From Streptomyces eurocidicus (GTDB lineage: Bacteria > Actinomycetota > Actinomycetes > Streptomycetales > Streptomycetaceae): a DNA stretch of 64,000 nucleotides. A model generated the notes under the pieces. The model was not told the origin of the DNA. It ran no database searches and was given only the letters and a program-made list of their open reading frames with translations. Of this stretch, positions 8,301-16,662 are shown piece after piece. The first letter of the stretch is position 1; the number at the start of each line of letters is the position of its first letter. A program made the translations under genes and the position numbers. The DNA lies in the NCBI RefSeq assembly GCF_002891295.1, contig NZ_LGUI01000008.1, positions 186,001-250,000 of the forward strand. Direction: 5' to 3'.

Positions 8301-9749
8301 TCACTCGTACGAGTGCCCCGTCACCTCCCCCCAAGCCCCCGCCAGCGCCTCCGCCACCCCCGACGCCGTCAGCGGTGCCCCGCCCAGTGAGCGCGCCGCC
8401 AGCCCGTGCAGATACGCCCCCACCGACGCCGCGTCCAGCCCCCGCAGGCCCGCCGCGAGGAGGGAGCCCGTGACGCCGGAGAGGACGTCGCCGCTGCCCG
8501 CCGTCGCCAGCCAGGGCGTTCCCGTGGGGTTCACCCGCACCGCCGTCCGGCCGGGGGCCGCGACGACCGTCGTCGAGCCCTTCAGCAGGGCCGTCGCGCC
8601 GAAGCGGGCGGCGAGCTCGCGGGCGGCGGACAGGCGGGCGGACTCGACGCGGGAGCGGCTGACGCCCAGCAGGGCGGCGGCCTCGCCCGCGTGCGGGGTC
8701 AGGACGGTCTCCGCGCCCCGCGCCCGTACCGCCGCCTCCGGCAGCAGCCGCAGGCCGTCCGCGTCGACCAGGACCGGGACGTCCGAGGCGAGGACGTCGT
8801 CCAGGGCCCGGCGGGCCGCCGCGTCGTCGCCCACGCCGGGGCCGACCACCCACGCCTGGACGCGGCCGGCCTTCGACGGCGGGCCCTCCGAGACGAGGGT
8901 CTCGGGGAAGCGGGAGACCACCGCCTCCGCCGCCGGGCCCGCGTAGCGGACCGCGCCCGCGCCGCCGTGCAGGGCGCCCGCCACGGCCAGGACGGCCGCG
9001 CCGGGGTAGCGGGCCGAACCGGCCACCACGCCGACCACGCCCCGCCGGTACTTGTCGCTCTCCGCCGCCGGACGCGGCAGCAGCGCCGCGACGTCCGCGT
9101 GCTGGAGCGCCTCGGCCTCGGGCCTGCGCGGCAGGTGCGGCCCCAGGCCGATGTCGATCAGGCGGAGCGCCCCCGCCCGCTCCCGGGCCGGGTCGATGAG
9201 CAGGCCCGGCTTGTACGCGCCGAAGGTCACCGTCGCGTCCGCGCGGACCGTCGCCCCGCGCACCTCGCCGCTGTCCGCGTCGACCCCGCTGGGCAGGTCC
9301 ACGGCGAGGACCAGCGCGCCCTCGGCGGCCGCCACCAGGGCCTCCGCCTCCGGGCGCAGCCCGCCCCGGCCGCCGATGCCGACGATCCCGTCCACGACCA
9401 GGTCCGCGCGGCGCACCGCCCGGTCGCCCTCCTCGGCCGACGCGACCCGCCCGCCCGCCGCCCGCAGCGCGGCCAGCCCGCCCTGGTGCGTCCGCTCCGG
9501 GGCGAGGAGCACCGCCGTCACCCCGGCGCCCCGGCGCGCCAGGCGCGCGCCGGCGTAGAGCGCGTCCCCGCCGTTGTCACCGCTGCCGACGAGCAGCGCC
9601 ACCCGTGCCCCGTACGTACGCCCCAGCAGGTCCGCGCAGGCCGCCGCCAGCCCGGCGGCGGCGCGCTGCATCAGGGCGCCCTGGGGGAGCTGTGCCATGA
9701 GCGCGCGCTCGGCGGCCCGTACGGTCTCGACGCTGTAGGCGGTCCTCAT
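8301..9749 (-). CDS. nnr: Bifunctional ADP-dependent NAD(P)H-hydrate dehydratase / NAD(P)H-hydrate epimerase
   Basis: The 482-residue enzyme repairs hydrated NADH and NADPH. The N-terminal YjeF-type epimerase domain shows VGSGDNGGDALYAG around residues 50-63. The C-terminal ribokinase-like dehydratase domain shows TPHAGEAAALL, the phosphate-binding LLKGSTTVV, and ATAGSGDVLSGV near the C-terminus with the catalytic Asp. The frame is open much further upstream; I chose the ATG at 9749 because MRTAYSVETVRAAE is the usual N-terminus of the family. It is transcribed away from alr, with about 120 bp between the starts. In the Streptomyces genomes I recall, nnr and alr usually run in the same direction, so an inversion here is possible. 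Confidence 0.93.
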   Translation of the reverse strand: MRTAYSVETVRAAERALMAQLPQGALMQRAAAGLAAACADLLGRTYGARVALLVGSGDNGGDALYAGARLARRGAGVTAVLLAPERTHQGGLAALRAAGGRVASAEEGDRAVRRADLVVDGIVGIGGRGGLRPEAEALVAAAEGALVLAVDLPSGVDADSGEVRGATVRADATVTFGAYKPGLLIDPARERAGALRLIDIGLGPHLPRRPEAEALQHADVAALLPRPAAESDKYRRGVVGVVAGSARYPGAAVLAVAGALHGGAGAVRYAGPAAEAVVSRFPETLVSEGPPSKAGRVQAWVVGPGVGDDAAARRALDDVLASDVPVLVDADGLRLLPEAAVRARGAETVLTPHAGEAAALLGVSRSRVESARLSAARELAARFGATALLKGSTTVVAAPGRTAVRVNPTGTPWLATAGSGDVLSGVTGSLLAAGLRGLDAASVGAYLHGLAARSLGGAPLTASGVAEALAGAWGEVTGHSYE

Positions 9750-9872
9750 GGGTCCCAGTGTCACCGCCGGGCCCCGGGCCCGCCCCTGAAATGACGGAGT
9801 CGTCCCCTGAGCCGGGGCCCCCGGCGCCCCGCCCCTCACGCCCATCCCGGAGGTCCTGAGACACTGACGGGG

Positions 9873-11018
9873 ATGAACGAGACTCCGATGCGCGCCCGTG
9901 CCCTGGTCGACCTGGCCGCCCTGCGGGCCAACGTACGCGTGCTGCGCGCCCGCGCGCCCCAGGCGCAGCTGATGGCCGTGGTCAAGGCGGACGCGTACGG
10001 CCACGGCGCGGTGCCGTGCGCCCGCGCCGCCCGCCGGGCCGGTGCCGCCTGGGTCGGCACGGCCACCCCGCAGGAGGCGCTCGCGCTGCGCGCGGCCGGG
10101 GACGAGGGCCGGCTGCTGTGCTGGCTGTGGACCCCGGGCGGGCCCTGGCGGGAGGCGATCGAGGCCGACGTCGACGTCACCGTGAGCGGTGTGTGGGCCG
10201 TCGAGGAGATCCGGGCGGCCGCCCGGGCGGCGGGCCGGCCCGCCCGCGTCCAGCTGAAGATCGACACCGGTCTGGGCCGTAACGGCTGCCAGCCCGACGA
10301 CTGGCCGGAACTGATCGCCGCCGCCCGCGCCGCCGAGGACGAGGGCGTCCTGCGCGTCACCGGCGTGTGGTCGCACTTCGCGTGCGCGGACGAGCCCGGT
10401 CACCCTTCCATCCAGGCGCAGCTGGGGGTCTTCCGGGACGCGCTGGCCTACGCCGAGGGCCAGGGGATCGAGCCGGAGGTGCGGCACATAGCCAACTCCC
10501 CGGCCATGCTCACGCTGCCGGAGACCCACTTCGACCTGGTGCGGACCGGCGTCGCGATCTACGGCGTCTCGCCGGCCCCCGAGATCGGCACCCCGCAGGA
10601 GCTGGGGCTGCGCCCGGTCATGACGCTGTCCGCCTCCCTGGCGTCCGTGAAGCGGGTGCCGGGCGGGCACGGTGTCTCGTACGGGCATCACTACATCACC
10701 CCGGGACCCACTACTCTCGCCCTGGTTCCCGTCGGCTACGCGGACGGGATCCCGCGCGCCGGGTCCGGCACCGGGCCGGTGCTGATCGGCGGGAAGTGGC
10801 GGACGGCCGCCGGCCGGGTGGCCATGGACCAGTTCGTGGTCGACCTCGGTGGCGACACGGCCCGGGTCGGCGACGAGGCGGTGCTGTTCGGACCGGGCGA
10901 CCGGGGCGAGCCGACCGCCGAGGACTGGGCGCGGGCCACCGGGACCATCGCGTACGAGGTCGTGACACGCATCTCGAACCGGGTTCCGCGCGTCTATGTC
11001 GGTGAGGACGCCGACTAG
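9873..11018 (+). CDS. alr: Alanine racemase
   Basis: This 381-residue PLP enzyme converts L-alanine to D-alanine for peptidoglycan. The cofactor lysine is Lys38 in VVKADAYGHG, and the second catalytic base is Tyr270 in GVSYGHHY. The C-terminal domain has VPVGYADG and GRVAMDQ, as usual for Alr. Length and motifs are complete. The start ATG has only a weak G-rich sequence before it. It is followed 73 bp later by the alpha/beta hydrolase region and then tsaE, an order that is conserved in Streptomyces as far as I recall. Confidence 0.95.
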   Translation: MNETPMRARALVDLAALRANVRVLRARAPQAQLMAVVKADAYGHGAVPCARAARRAGAAWVGTATPQEALALRAAGDEGRLLCWLWTPGGPWREAIEADVDVTVSGVWAVEEIRAAARAAGRPARVQLKIDTGLGRNGCQPDDWPELIAAARAAEDEGVLRVTGVWSHFACADEPGHPSIQAQLGVFRDALAYAEGQGIEPEVRHIANSPAMLTLPETHFDLVRTGVAIYGVSPAPEIGTPQELGLRPVMTLSASLASVKRVPGGHGVSYGHHYITPGPTTLALVPVGYADGIPRAGSGTGPVLIGGKWRTAAGRVAMDQFVVDLGGDTARVGDEAVLFGPGDRGEPTAEDWARATGTIAYEVVTRISNRVPRVYVGEDAD

Positions 11019-11209
11019 GGTCCCGGCGGCGAGTACGGACGTGAACGAGAGCGTGAACCGGCAACGGAGCTAGGACACGGGGGTCACGGAATGAGCGACA
11101 GCGCGAACACGGGCGGGGAGGCGGCGGCCGCGGCGGCCGCACTCACGGCCACGGGGGCCGTCCCGGCCGGCTGGCGGCGGGGGCGGGCGCCGCGGGCGCG
11201 GCGCTCGGC

Positions 11210-12304
11210 GTGGTGGCCGCCGGAGCCGCCGTCGGGGTGGCCGTGGAGCGGCTCACCGTGGGGCGCGGGATACGCCGTAAGGCCCGCCTCGCGCTGGACG
11301 CCGCCGGGCCGTACGGGACGCTGCGCGGCACGCCCGGCACCGCGGTCGCCGAGGACGGCACCCGGATCGCCTACGAGGTCGACGAGGTCTGCCCGGAGCC
11401 CGCCAAGCGGTTCCTCGGGCGCCGCCCCGCGCCGCCCGTCACCGTGATCTTCAGCCATGGCTACTGCCTCCAGCAGGACGCCTGGCACTTCCAGCGCGCC
11501 GCCCTGCGCGGCGCCGTCCGCGCCGTCTTCTGGGACCAGCGCAGCCACGGCCGCTCGGAGCGCGCCCGCACCCCCGGCGTCTCCATCGACCTCCTCGGCC
11601 GCGACCTCAAGGCCGTCATCGACGCCGCCGCGCCCGAGGGGCCGCTGGTGCTGGTGGGGCACTCGATGGGCGGCATGACGATGATGGCGCTCGCCGCCCA
11701 GTACCCCGAGCTGATCGCCGAGCGCGTCGTCGGCGCCGCCTTCATCGGCACGTCCGCCGGGGGGATGGCCGAGAACACCTACGGTCTCCCGGCCGTCGGG
11801 ATGAGCGTGGTGCGGCGCGTCCTGCCGGGCGCGCTCAAGCTGATGTCCGCGCAGCCGGAGCTGGTCGAGAAGGGGCGGAAGGCCACCGCCGAGCTCATCG
11901 GCGGGATCATCAAGCGCTACTCCTTCGGTTCGAAGGACGTGGATCCGGCCGTGGCGCGGTTCGGCGAGCGGCTGATCGAGGCCACCCCGGTCGACGTCGT
12001 CGCCGCCTTCTACCCGGTCTTCGCCGAGCACGAGAAGAAGGCGGCGCTGCGCGCCTTCGACCACCGGCCCGTGCTCGTCCTCGCCGGCGACCGGGACATG
12101 GTCACGCCGTACGAGCACAGCGAGGCCATCGCGGAGGCCCTGCCCGCCGCCCGGCTGGTGTGCGTACCGGGCGCGGGTCACATGGTGATGCTGGAGCGGC
12201 CCGGAACGGTCGACGACCACCTGGCCGAACTGCTGGCGGCGGCCGGCGCGAGCGGCGCGCAGGCGGGGTTGCGGCACGCGGCCGGAGCGCGTCGGCGGGG
12301 CTGA
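11210..12304 (+). CDS. Alpha/beta hydrolase (N-terminal leader in a different frame from 11091)
   Basis: The alpha/beta hydrolase fold shows the nucleophile elbow GHSMGG, an FSHGYCL oxyanion-type motif, a catalytic Asp in LAGDRDMV and a catalytic His in GAGHMVMLE. From the first in-frame GTG at 11210 it has 364 residues. A better start (ATG 11091, MSDSANTGGEA) lies in another frame. Adding one G to the five-G run at 11179-11183 joins that leader to a hydrophobic Ala/Gly stretch (AAGAALGVVAAGAAVGVAV) and gives a 404-residue protein with a normal N-terminal membrane anchor. The gene is therefore either frameshifted or truncated at the start. The catalytic domain is intact. It sits between alr and tsaE; the substrate is unknown. 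Confidence 0.85.
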   Translation: MVAAGAAVGVAVERLTVGRGIRRKARLALDAAGPYGTLRGTPGTAVAEDGTRIAYEVDEVCPEPAKRFLGRRPAPPVTVIFSHGYCLQQDAWHFQRAALRGAVRAVFWDQRSHGRSERARTPGVSIDLLGRDLKAVIDAAAPEGPLVLVGHSMGGMTMMALAAQYPELIAERVVGAAFIGTSAGGMAENTYGLPAVGMSVVRRVLPGALKLMSAQPELVEKGRKATAELIGGIIKRYSFGSKDVDPAVARFGERLIEATPVDVVAAFYPVFAEHEKKAALRAFDHRPVLVLAGDRDMVTPYEHSEAIAEALPAARLVCVPGAGHMVMLERPGTVDDHLAELLAAAGASGAQAGLRHAAGARRRG

Positions 12305-12324
12305 GCCCCGTACCATCGGCGGGT

Positions 12325-12885
12325 ATGAACGCCGTCCCGAACGCCCGGCCTGACGCCGCAGCCACCGTCGCCACCGCCATCTCCACCACCTCCGCCCAGG
12401 TCACCGTCAAGTCCGCCGAGGGCATGCGGGACTTGGGCCGCCGGCTCGCCGCCCTGCTGCGCCCCGGCGACCTGCTGCTCCTCACGGGCGAGCTGGGTGC
12501 CGGCAAGACGACCCTGACGCGCGGGCTCGGCGAGGGCCTCGGCGTGCGGGGCGCCGTCACGTCCCCGACGTTCGTGATCGCCCGCGCCCACCCGCCGCTC
12601 GGCGACGGCCCGGCCCTGGTCCACGTCGACGCCTACCGGCTGAACGGCGGCCTCGACGAGATGGAGGACCTCGACCTCGACGTCTCGCTGCCGGAGTCGG
12701 TGATCGTCGTGGAGTGGGGCGACGGCAAGGTCGAGGAGCTGTCCGAGGACCGGCTGCACATCGTCATCGAGCGCGCGGAGGGCGCGGACGGGCTCGCGCT
12801 GGACGAGGCCGACGACGTCCGCACGGTGACCCTGGCGGGCGTGGGCCCGCGCTGGGCGGGTGTGGATCTCACCGCGCTGGCGTGA
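12325..12885 (+). CDS. tsaE: tRNA threonylcarbamoyladenosine biosynthesis ATPase TsaE
   Basis: This 186-residue P-loop ATPase works with TsaB and TsaD to make the t6A modification at position 37 of ANN-decoding tRNAs. Walker A is GELGAGKTTLTRG at residues 55-67. TSPTFVIARAH, HVDAYRL and the VVEWGDG segment are typical TsaE signatures. I chose the ATG at 12325 over the longer open frame because it gives the usual length plus a short Ala/Thr-rich leader. tsaB, rimI and tsaD lie about 1.3 kb downstream, separated by a small iron-box-controlled gene and a convergent YkuD-like gene. Confidence 0.93.
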   Translation: MNAVPNARPDAAATVATAISTTSAQVTVKSAEGMRDLGRRLAALLRPGDLLLLTGELGAGKTTLTRGLGEGLGVRGAVTSPTFVIARAHPPLGDGPALVHVDAYRLNGGLDEMEDLDLDVSLPESVIVVEWGDGKVEELSEDRLHIVIERAEGADGLALDEADDVRTVTLAGVGPRWAGVDLTALA

Positions 12886-13001
12886 CAGGGGTGAGCCCCG
12901 GGGCGTGCGGGGTCTCCGCGCGCCTCCCCCGTATTCCGACAAGCCGTCGGCAAGATGTTGCGCGGGTGGTATCGGGCGTGGTCACATGGAGGCAGAGACA
13001 T

Positions 13002-13019
13002 GGTTAGGTCTACCTAACC
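13002..13019. promoter_or_regulatory. Iron-box-like palindrome (DmdR/IdeR type)
   Basis: GGTTAGGT-CT-ACCTAACC is a perfect 8-bp inverted repeat 27 bases upstream of the small gene start. Aligned from 13004, TTAGGTctacCTAACCT shares 13 of 19 positions, by hand count, with the actinobacterial iron box consensus TTAGGTTAGGCTAACCTAA. The half-site spacing differs from the consensus, so binding by DmdR1 is a hypothesis. Confidence 0.5.
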
Positions 13020-13046
13020 TTGCCCCAGCTGCCCCAGGAGGCGCCC

Positions 13047-13259
13047 ATGTCGGCCCATGAGCCTGCTGCCGAGCCTGTCGCCGCGACCGATGAGAACCGC
13101 CGCGAGAACCGCCGCCCCGAGGGTCCGGGCGGGCTTCCGGCGATGTCGATGCGGGATCTTCTGGCGGCTTGTGCGGCGGCGGACGCGGTGTCCACGCCGC
13201 CTCGGGCGCCTCGGGCGCCGGAGGCGCCGGTTCCGGGGGATGAGCGGGATGCGGCGTAG
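13047..13259 (+). CDS. Small hypothetical protein (70 aa), possibly iron-regulated
   Basis: The 70-residue protein begins MSAHEPAAEPV and ends in a Pro/Ala-rich tail. The only conserved-looking part is the middle helix SMRDLLAACAAADAVSTPP. The ATG follows AGGAG by six bases. There is no signal peptide or membrane segment, and a single Cys. An iron-box-like palindrome lies just upstream, so expression may respond to iron through a DtxR-family repressor. I recall similar short SMRDLLA proteins in other Streptomyces but no assigned function. Confidence 0.65.
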   Translation: MSAHEPAAEPVAATDENRRENRRPEGPGGLPAMSMRDLLAACAAADAVSTPPRAPRAPEAPVPGDERDAA

Positions 13260-13302
13260 CGGGGATTAGCTCGTACGGGGGTAAGGACGGCGGGGGTGCG
13301 GG

Positions 13303-13442
13303 CCGCTGCGCGGGGCTTGTTCCCCACCCCGCCCCTTCCCGCTGTATCCGATGTGCGGCTCCGCCGCGTGGCGGGGGCTCCGCCCCCGGACCTCCTTTTC
13401 CGCGCTCCGCGCGGTGTCCTCAAGCGCCGGACGGGCTGATTT
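13303..13442. repeat. Dispersed Streptomyces intergenic repeat, copy 1
   Basis: The block from CCGCTGCGCGGGG through CCCCTTCCCGCTGTATCCGA and TGCGGCTCCGCCGCGTGG to the CAAGCGCCGGACGGGC end is matched, in inverted orientation, by 32291-32411. Both copies lie at the 3' ends of convergent genes. It overlaps the terminator hairpin at 13427-13454. Confidence 0.75.
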
Positions 13443-13454
13443 CAGCCCGTCCGG
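13427..13454. terminator. Bidirectional terminator hairpin
   Basis: A perfect 13-bp stem CCGGACGGGCTGA (13427-13439) pairs with TCAGCCCGTCCGG (13442-13454) across a two-base loop. It lies between the convergent small iron-box gene and the YkuD-like gene and can serve both. Confidence 0.7.
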
Positions 13455-13523
13455 GGGCACCTCCCAGCGGTAGCTGGGGGAGTTTGAGGACATTCGGGAA
13501 GGGGCGGGTAGGGGAAAACGTCC

Positions 13524-14105
13524 CTACGGGACCACAACCACCCGCGCCCCGTTCACCGCCACATTCCACAGCGCCAGACCATCCGCCGGACGCTCCCGGA
13601 TCCCGCCCGTCTTCTTCGCCGTCGTCGACGGATTCGGCGAAGACCCGTCCACGGCGGCACTGAACCCGAACACGACCCCGTTCGCATCGCGGTGGAACCG
13701 CACGATGTGCTCGACCGGGATCCCGTCCGAGCCCGTCCCCGTGGGGTCGCGGGAAGTGACCTTGTACGGGCCGACCGGGGGGTTCACCGCGCTGGGGGCG
13801 ACCTCGAAGGTCCGGGTGGGCTTGCCGTCGGCGCCGACCAGCCAGACCCGCTTCTGCGCGAGGGCGTAGACGACGCGGGCGCCGGTGCCGGAGTGCTCGG
13901 GGAGCGCCGTCGCGGCCTCCTTCTCCTTGGCCGCCTTGTCCTGGGACGCCGCGTCCTGGCCCTGCCCTTGCTCCTTGCCGGACGGCGAGGAAGCGGACGC
14001 GTGGGGGCGGTCGGGCGCGGCCTCGGCCTGGAAGGCGAGGAAGCCGACGCCGCCCAGCGCCGCGGCGGTGAGCGCGGCCACGATGATCCCCGAACTGCGT
14101 GCCAC
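13524..14105 (-). CDS. Membrane-anchored L,D-transpeptidase-like (YkuD fold) protein without catalytic Cys
   Basis: The 193-residue protein starts at a GTG (VARSSGIIVAAL). It has one N-terminal transmembrane helix or signal anchor (about residues 5-25), a charged linker rich in Lys, Gln and Ala, and a C-terminal domain containing QKRVWLVGADGKP and VGPYKVTSRD, which resemble the first strands of a YkuD domain. The position where L,D-transpeptidases carry SHGC reads KKTGGIRE, so the nucleophile is absent. It is probably a non-catalytic cell-envelope protein. It converges with the small iron-box gene and is divergent from tsaB. Confidence 0.65.
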   Translation of the reverse strand: MARSSGIIVAALTAAALGGVGFLAFQAEAAPDRPHASASSPSGKEQGQGQDAASQDKAAKEKEAATALPEHSGTGARVVYALAQKRVWLVGADGKPTRTFEVAPSAVNPPVGPYKVTSRDPTGTGSDGIPVEHIVRFHRDANGVVFGFSAAVDGSSPNPSTTAKKTGGIRERPADGLALWNVAVNGARVVVVP

Positions 14106-14234
14106 GGCTGCGCACCCTTTCGTCCTGCGTACGGCTATGCGGCTGACCGTAGCACCCGCGTACGCCCCCGCCGCGCGCTCGGCGCGGGCGGGCGCGGGCA
14201 CCGCCCGCCCCATGGCGAGCCGTAGGCTGTCAGT

Positions 14235-14903
14235 GTGCTGCTGCTCGCTCTTGATACCGCCACTCCCGCCGTCACCGTCGCCCTTCACGACGGCGACGAA
14301 GTCATCGCCGAATCGCGTCAGGTGGACGCCCGCAGGCACGGTGAGCTGCTGCTCCCGGCCGTCGACCGGGTGCTCGGCGAGGCCGGCCGCACGCTGGACG
14401 CCGTCACCGGCATCGTCGTCGGCGTCGGCCCCGGCCCCTACACCGGCCTGCGCGTCGGCATCGTGACCGCCGCGACCTTCGGCGCCGCGCTGTCCGTCCC
14501 CGTGCACGGCCTGTGCTCCCTGGACGGCATCGCCTACGCCGCCGGGCGGGCCGGGCTGGAGGGCGAATTCGTCGTCGCGACGGACGCCCGCCGCAAGGAG
14601 GTCTACTGGGCCCGGTACGCCGACGCCCGTACCCGGGTCACCGAGCCCGCCGTGGACCGCCCCGCCGACCTCACCGAGCCCCTCGCCGGCCTCACCGCCA
14701 TCGGCGCGGGCGCCGTGCTCTACCCCGACGCCTTCACGGACGTCCGGGCCGACATGCCCGAGCACCAGTACGCGGGCGCGCTGGCCTCCCTCGCCGCCGA
14801 GCGGCTCCGCACGGGCGGCGAGTTCCTGCCCGACACACCGCTGTACCTGCGCCGCCCGGACGCCAAGGTGCCGGCCAACTACAAGGTGGTCACCCCGCAG
14901 TGA
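14235..14903 (+). CDS. tsaB: tRNA threonylcarbamoyladenosine biosynthesis protein TsaB
   Basis: This 222-residue ASKHA-fold protein is the scaffold partner of TsaD in t6A synthesis. The N-terminus LLLALDTATPAVTVAL and the GVGPGPYTGLRVGI motif are diagnostic. The start is a GTG at 14235. Its stop overlaps the GTG start of rimI by four bases, and tsaD follows, forming the standard tsaB-rimI-tsaD operon. Confidence 0.93.
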   Translation: MLLLALDTATPAVTVALHDGDEVIAESRQVDARRHGELLLPAVDRVLGEAGRTLDAVTGIVVGVGPGPYTGLRVGIVTAATFGAALSVPVHGLCSLDGIAYAAGRAGLEGEFVVATDARRKEVYWARYADARTRVTEPAVDRPADLTEPLAGLTAIGAGAVLYPDAFTDVRADMPEHQYAGALASLAAERLRTGGEFLPDTPLYLRRPDAKVPANYKVVTPQ

Positions 14904-15545
14904 CCGGCACCGTGCGGATCCGCGAGATGCGCTGGTGGGACATCGCGCCGGTGCTGGAGCTGGAGCGCGCGCTGTTCCCGGACGACGCCTGGTCGAAGGG
15001 CCTGTTCTGGTCCGAGCTGGCACACGCGCGCGGCGCGGGCGCCAACCGCCGGTACGTGGTGGCCGAGTGGACCGACCCGGCCGCCGTGCCCGACGCCGCC
15101 CCCGGCCCGGCCGAGGGCGGCGCCCCGGGCGCCGGCCCGGGGCGTGGCGGGCCGCCATGTGAGCGCCACCGACGAGCCGACGGGCGCGGGCGCGTCCGGC
15201 GCGGGCCCCGGCAGCCGGATCGTCGGGTACGCCGGCCTCGCCGCGATCGACGGCACCGGGGACGTCCAGACCATCGCCGTCGCCTACGACCACTGGGGCA
15301 CCGGCCTCGGCGCCCGCCTGCTCACCGAGCTCCTCACCACCGCGACCGCCTTCGAGTGCCGCGAGGTGCTCCTGGAGGTCCGGGTGGACAACACCCGCGC
15401 CCAGCGGCTCTACGAACGCTTCGGCTTCGAACCCGTCGGCGTCCGCCGTGGCTACTACCAGCCCGGTAACGTCGACGCCCTCGTCATGCGCCTCACCGAC
15501 CCCGACTCGGCAGTGCGAGGTACCACCCATGGCCCTGAGAGCTGA
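14900..15545 (+). pseudogene. rimI: Ribosomal protein S18 alanine N-acetyltransferase RimI, frameshifted
   Basis: The first half (REMRWWDIAPVLELERALFPDDAW, in two parts of one strand-helix block, to YVVAEWTDP) reads from the GTG at 14900. The acetyl-CoA-binding half (RIVGYAGLAAI, VQTIAV, GTGLGARLL, NTRAQRLYERFGFEPVG) reads in the next frame and ends at 15545. Removing one G from the GGGG run around 15139-15142 gives a continuous 214-residue GNAT protein of normal type with an enlarged Pro/Gly/Ala linker. The gene sits between tsaB and tsaD with coupled overlaps. It is either a sequencing error or a recent inactivating mutation; everything else in the gene is conserved. Confidence 0.85.
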
Positions 15546-16662
15546 TGAACCACTTGTCCTAGGCATCGAGACCTCCTGCGACGAGACGGGCGTCGGCATC
15601 GTCCGCGGCCACACCCTCCTCGCCGACGCCGTCGCCTCCAGCGTCGACGAGCACGCCCGCTTCGGCGGGGTCGTCCCGGAGGTCGCGAGCCGCGCGCACC
15701 TGGAGGCGATGGTCCCCACCATCGAGCGGGCGCTGAAGGAGGCGGGCGTCCGCGCGCGCGACCTCGACGGCGTCGCCGTCACGGCCGGCCCCGGCCTCGC
15801 GGGCGCCCTGCTCGTCGGCGTCGCGGCGGCCAAGGCGTACGCGTACGCCCTCGGCAAGCCCCTCTACGGCGTCAACCACCTCGCCTCGCACATCTGTGTG
15901 GACCAGCTGGAGCACGGCGCGCTGCCCGAGCCGACCATGGCCCTGCTGGTCAGCGGCGGCCACTCCGCGCTGCTGCTGGCCCCCGACATCACCTCCGACG
16001 TCCGCCCCCTGGGCTCGACGATCGACGACGCCGCGGGCGAGGCGTTCGACAAGGTCGCCCGCGTCCTGCACCTCGGCTTCCCCGGCGGCCCCGTCATCGA
16101 CCGCTACGCCCGCGAGGGCGACCCCGCCGCGATCCGCTTCCCGCGCGGCCTGACCGGCTCCCGCGACCCCGTCTACGACTTCTCCTTCTCCGGCCTCAAG
16201 ACCGCCGTCGCCCGCTGGATCGAGGCCCGGCGGGCGGCCGGCGAGGAGGTCCCGGTCGCGGACGTCGCCGCGTCCTTCCAGGAGGCCGTCGTCGACGTCC
16301 TCACCCGGAAGGCCGTACGGGCCTGCGCGGACAACGGCGTCGACCACCTCATGATCGGCGGTGGCGTCGCCGCCAACACCCGGCTGCGGGCCCTGGCCGC
16401 CCGCCGCTGCGAGGACGCGGGCATCACCCTGCGGGTGCCCCGCCCGAAGCTGTGCACGGACAACGGCGCCATGGTCGCGGCGCTGGGCGCGGAGATGATG
16501 GCCCGGGGCCGCACGGCGTCCTCGTGGGGCCTGTCGGCCGACTCCTCGCTGCCGGTGACGGAGACGCATGTACCGGCGCCCCAGGGCTCCCACGGCTCCC
16601 ACGGCCTCCACACGCACGACCACGTCCATGAACTGAGCAAGAAGAACCTCTACGACTCGTGA
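15529..16662 (+). CDS. tsaD: tRNA N6-adenosine threonylcarbamoyltransferase TsaD
   Basis: This 377-residue ASKHA enzyme transfers the threonylcarbamoyl group to A37 of tRNA. The N-terminus LVLGIETSCDETGVG, the metal-binding HLASHIC, LLVSGGHS and PGGPVIDRYA are all present. I chose the ATG at 15529, after GCGAGG, over the longer open frame. The C-terminus has an extra His/Gly/Ser-rich tail of about 25 residues. It overlaps the rimI stop by 17 bases and its own stop overlaps the next gene. Confidence 0.95.
   Translation: MALRADEPLVLGIETSCDETGVGIVRGHTLLADAVASSVDEHARFGGVVPEVASRAHLEAMVPTIERALKEAGVRARDLDGVAVTAGPGLAGALLVGVAAAKAYAYALGKPLYGVNHLASHICVDQLEHGALPEPTMALLVSGGHSALLLAPDITSDVRPLGSTIDDAAGEAFDKVARVLHLGFPGGPVIDRYAREGDPAAIRFPRGLTGSRDPVYDFSFSGLKTAVARWIEARRAAGEEVPVADVAASFQEAVVDVLTRKAVRACADNGVDHLMIGGGVAANTRLRALAARRCEDAGITLRVPRPKLCTDNGAMVAALGAEMMARGRTASSWGLSADSSLPVTETHVPAPQGSHGSHGLHTHDHVHELSKKNLYDS

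Noticed and set aside
8137..9794. Two + strand frames (269 and 462 codons) across nnr
   Set aside because: They are antisense to a clear NAD(P)H-hydrate dehydratase/epimerase and encode Arg/Ala-rich sequence without motifs.
15144..15545. A separate 133-residue acetyltransferase gene
   Set aside because: It contains only the second half of a GNAT domain and continues the rimI first half in another frame; one gene with a frameshift explains both.
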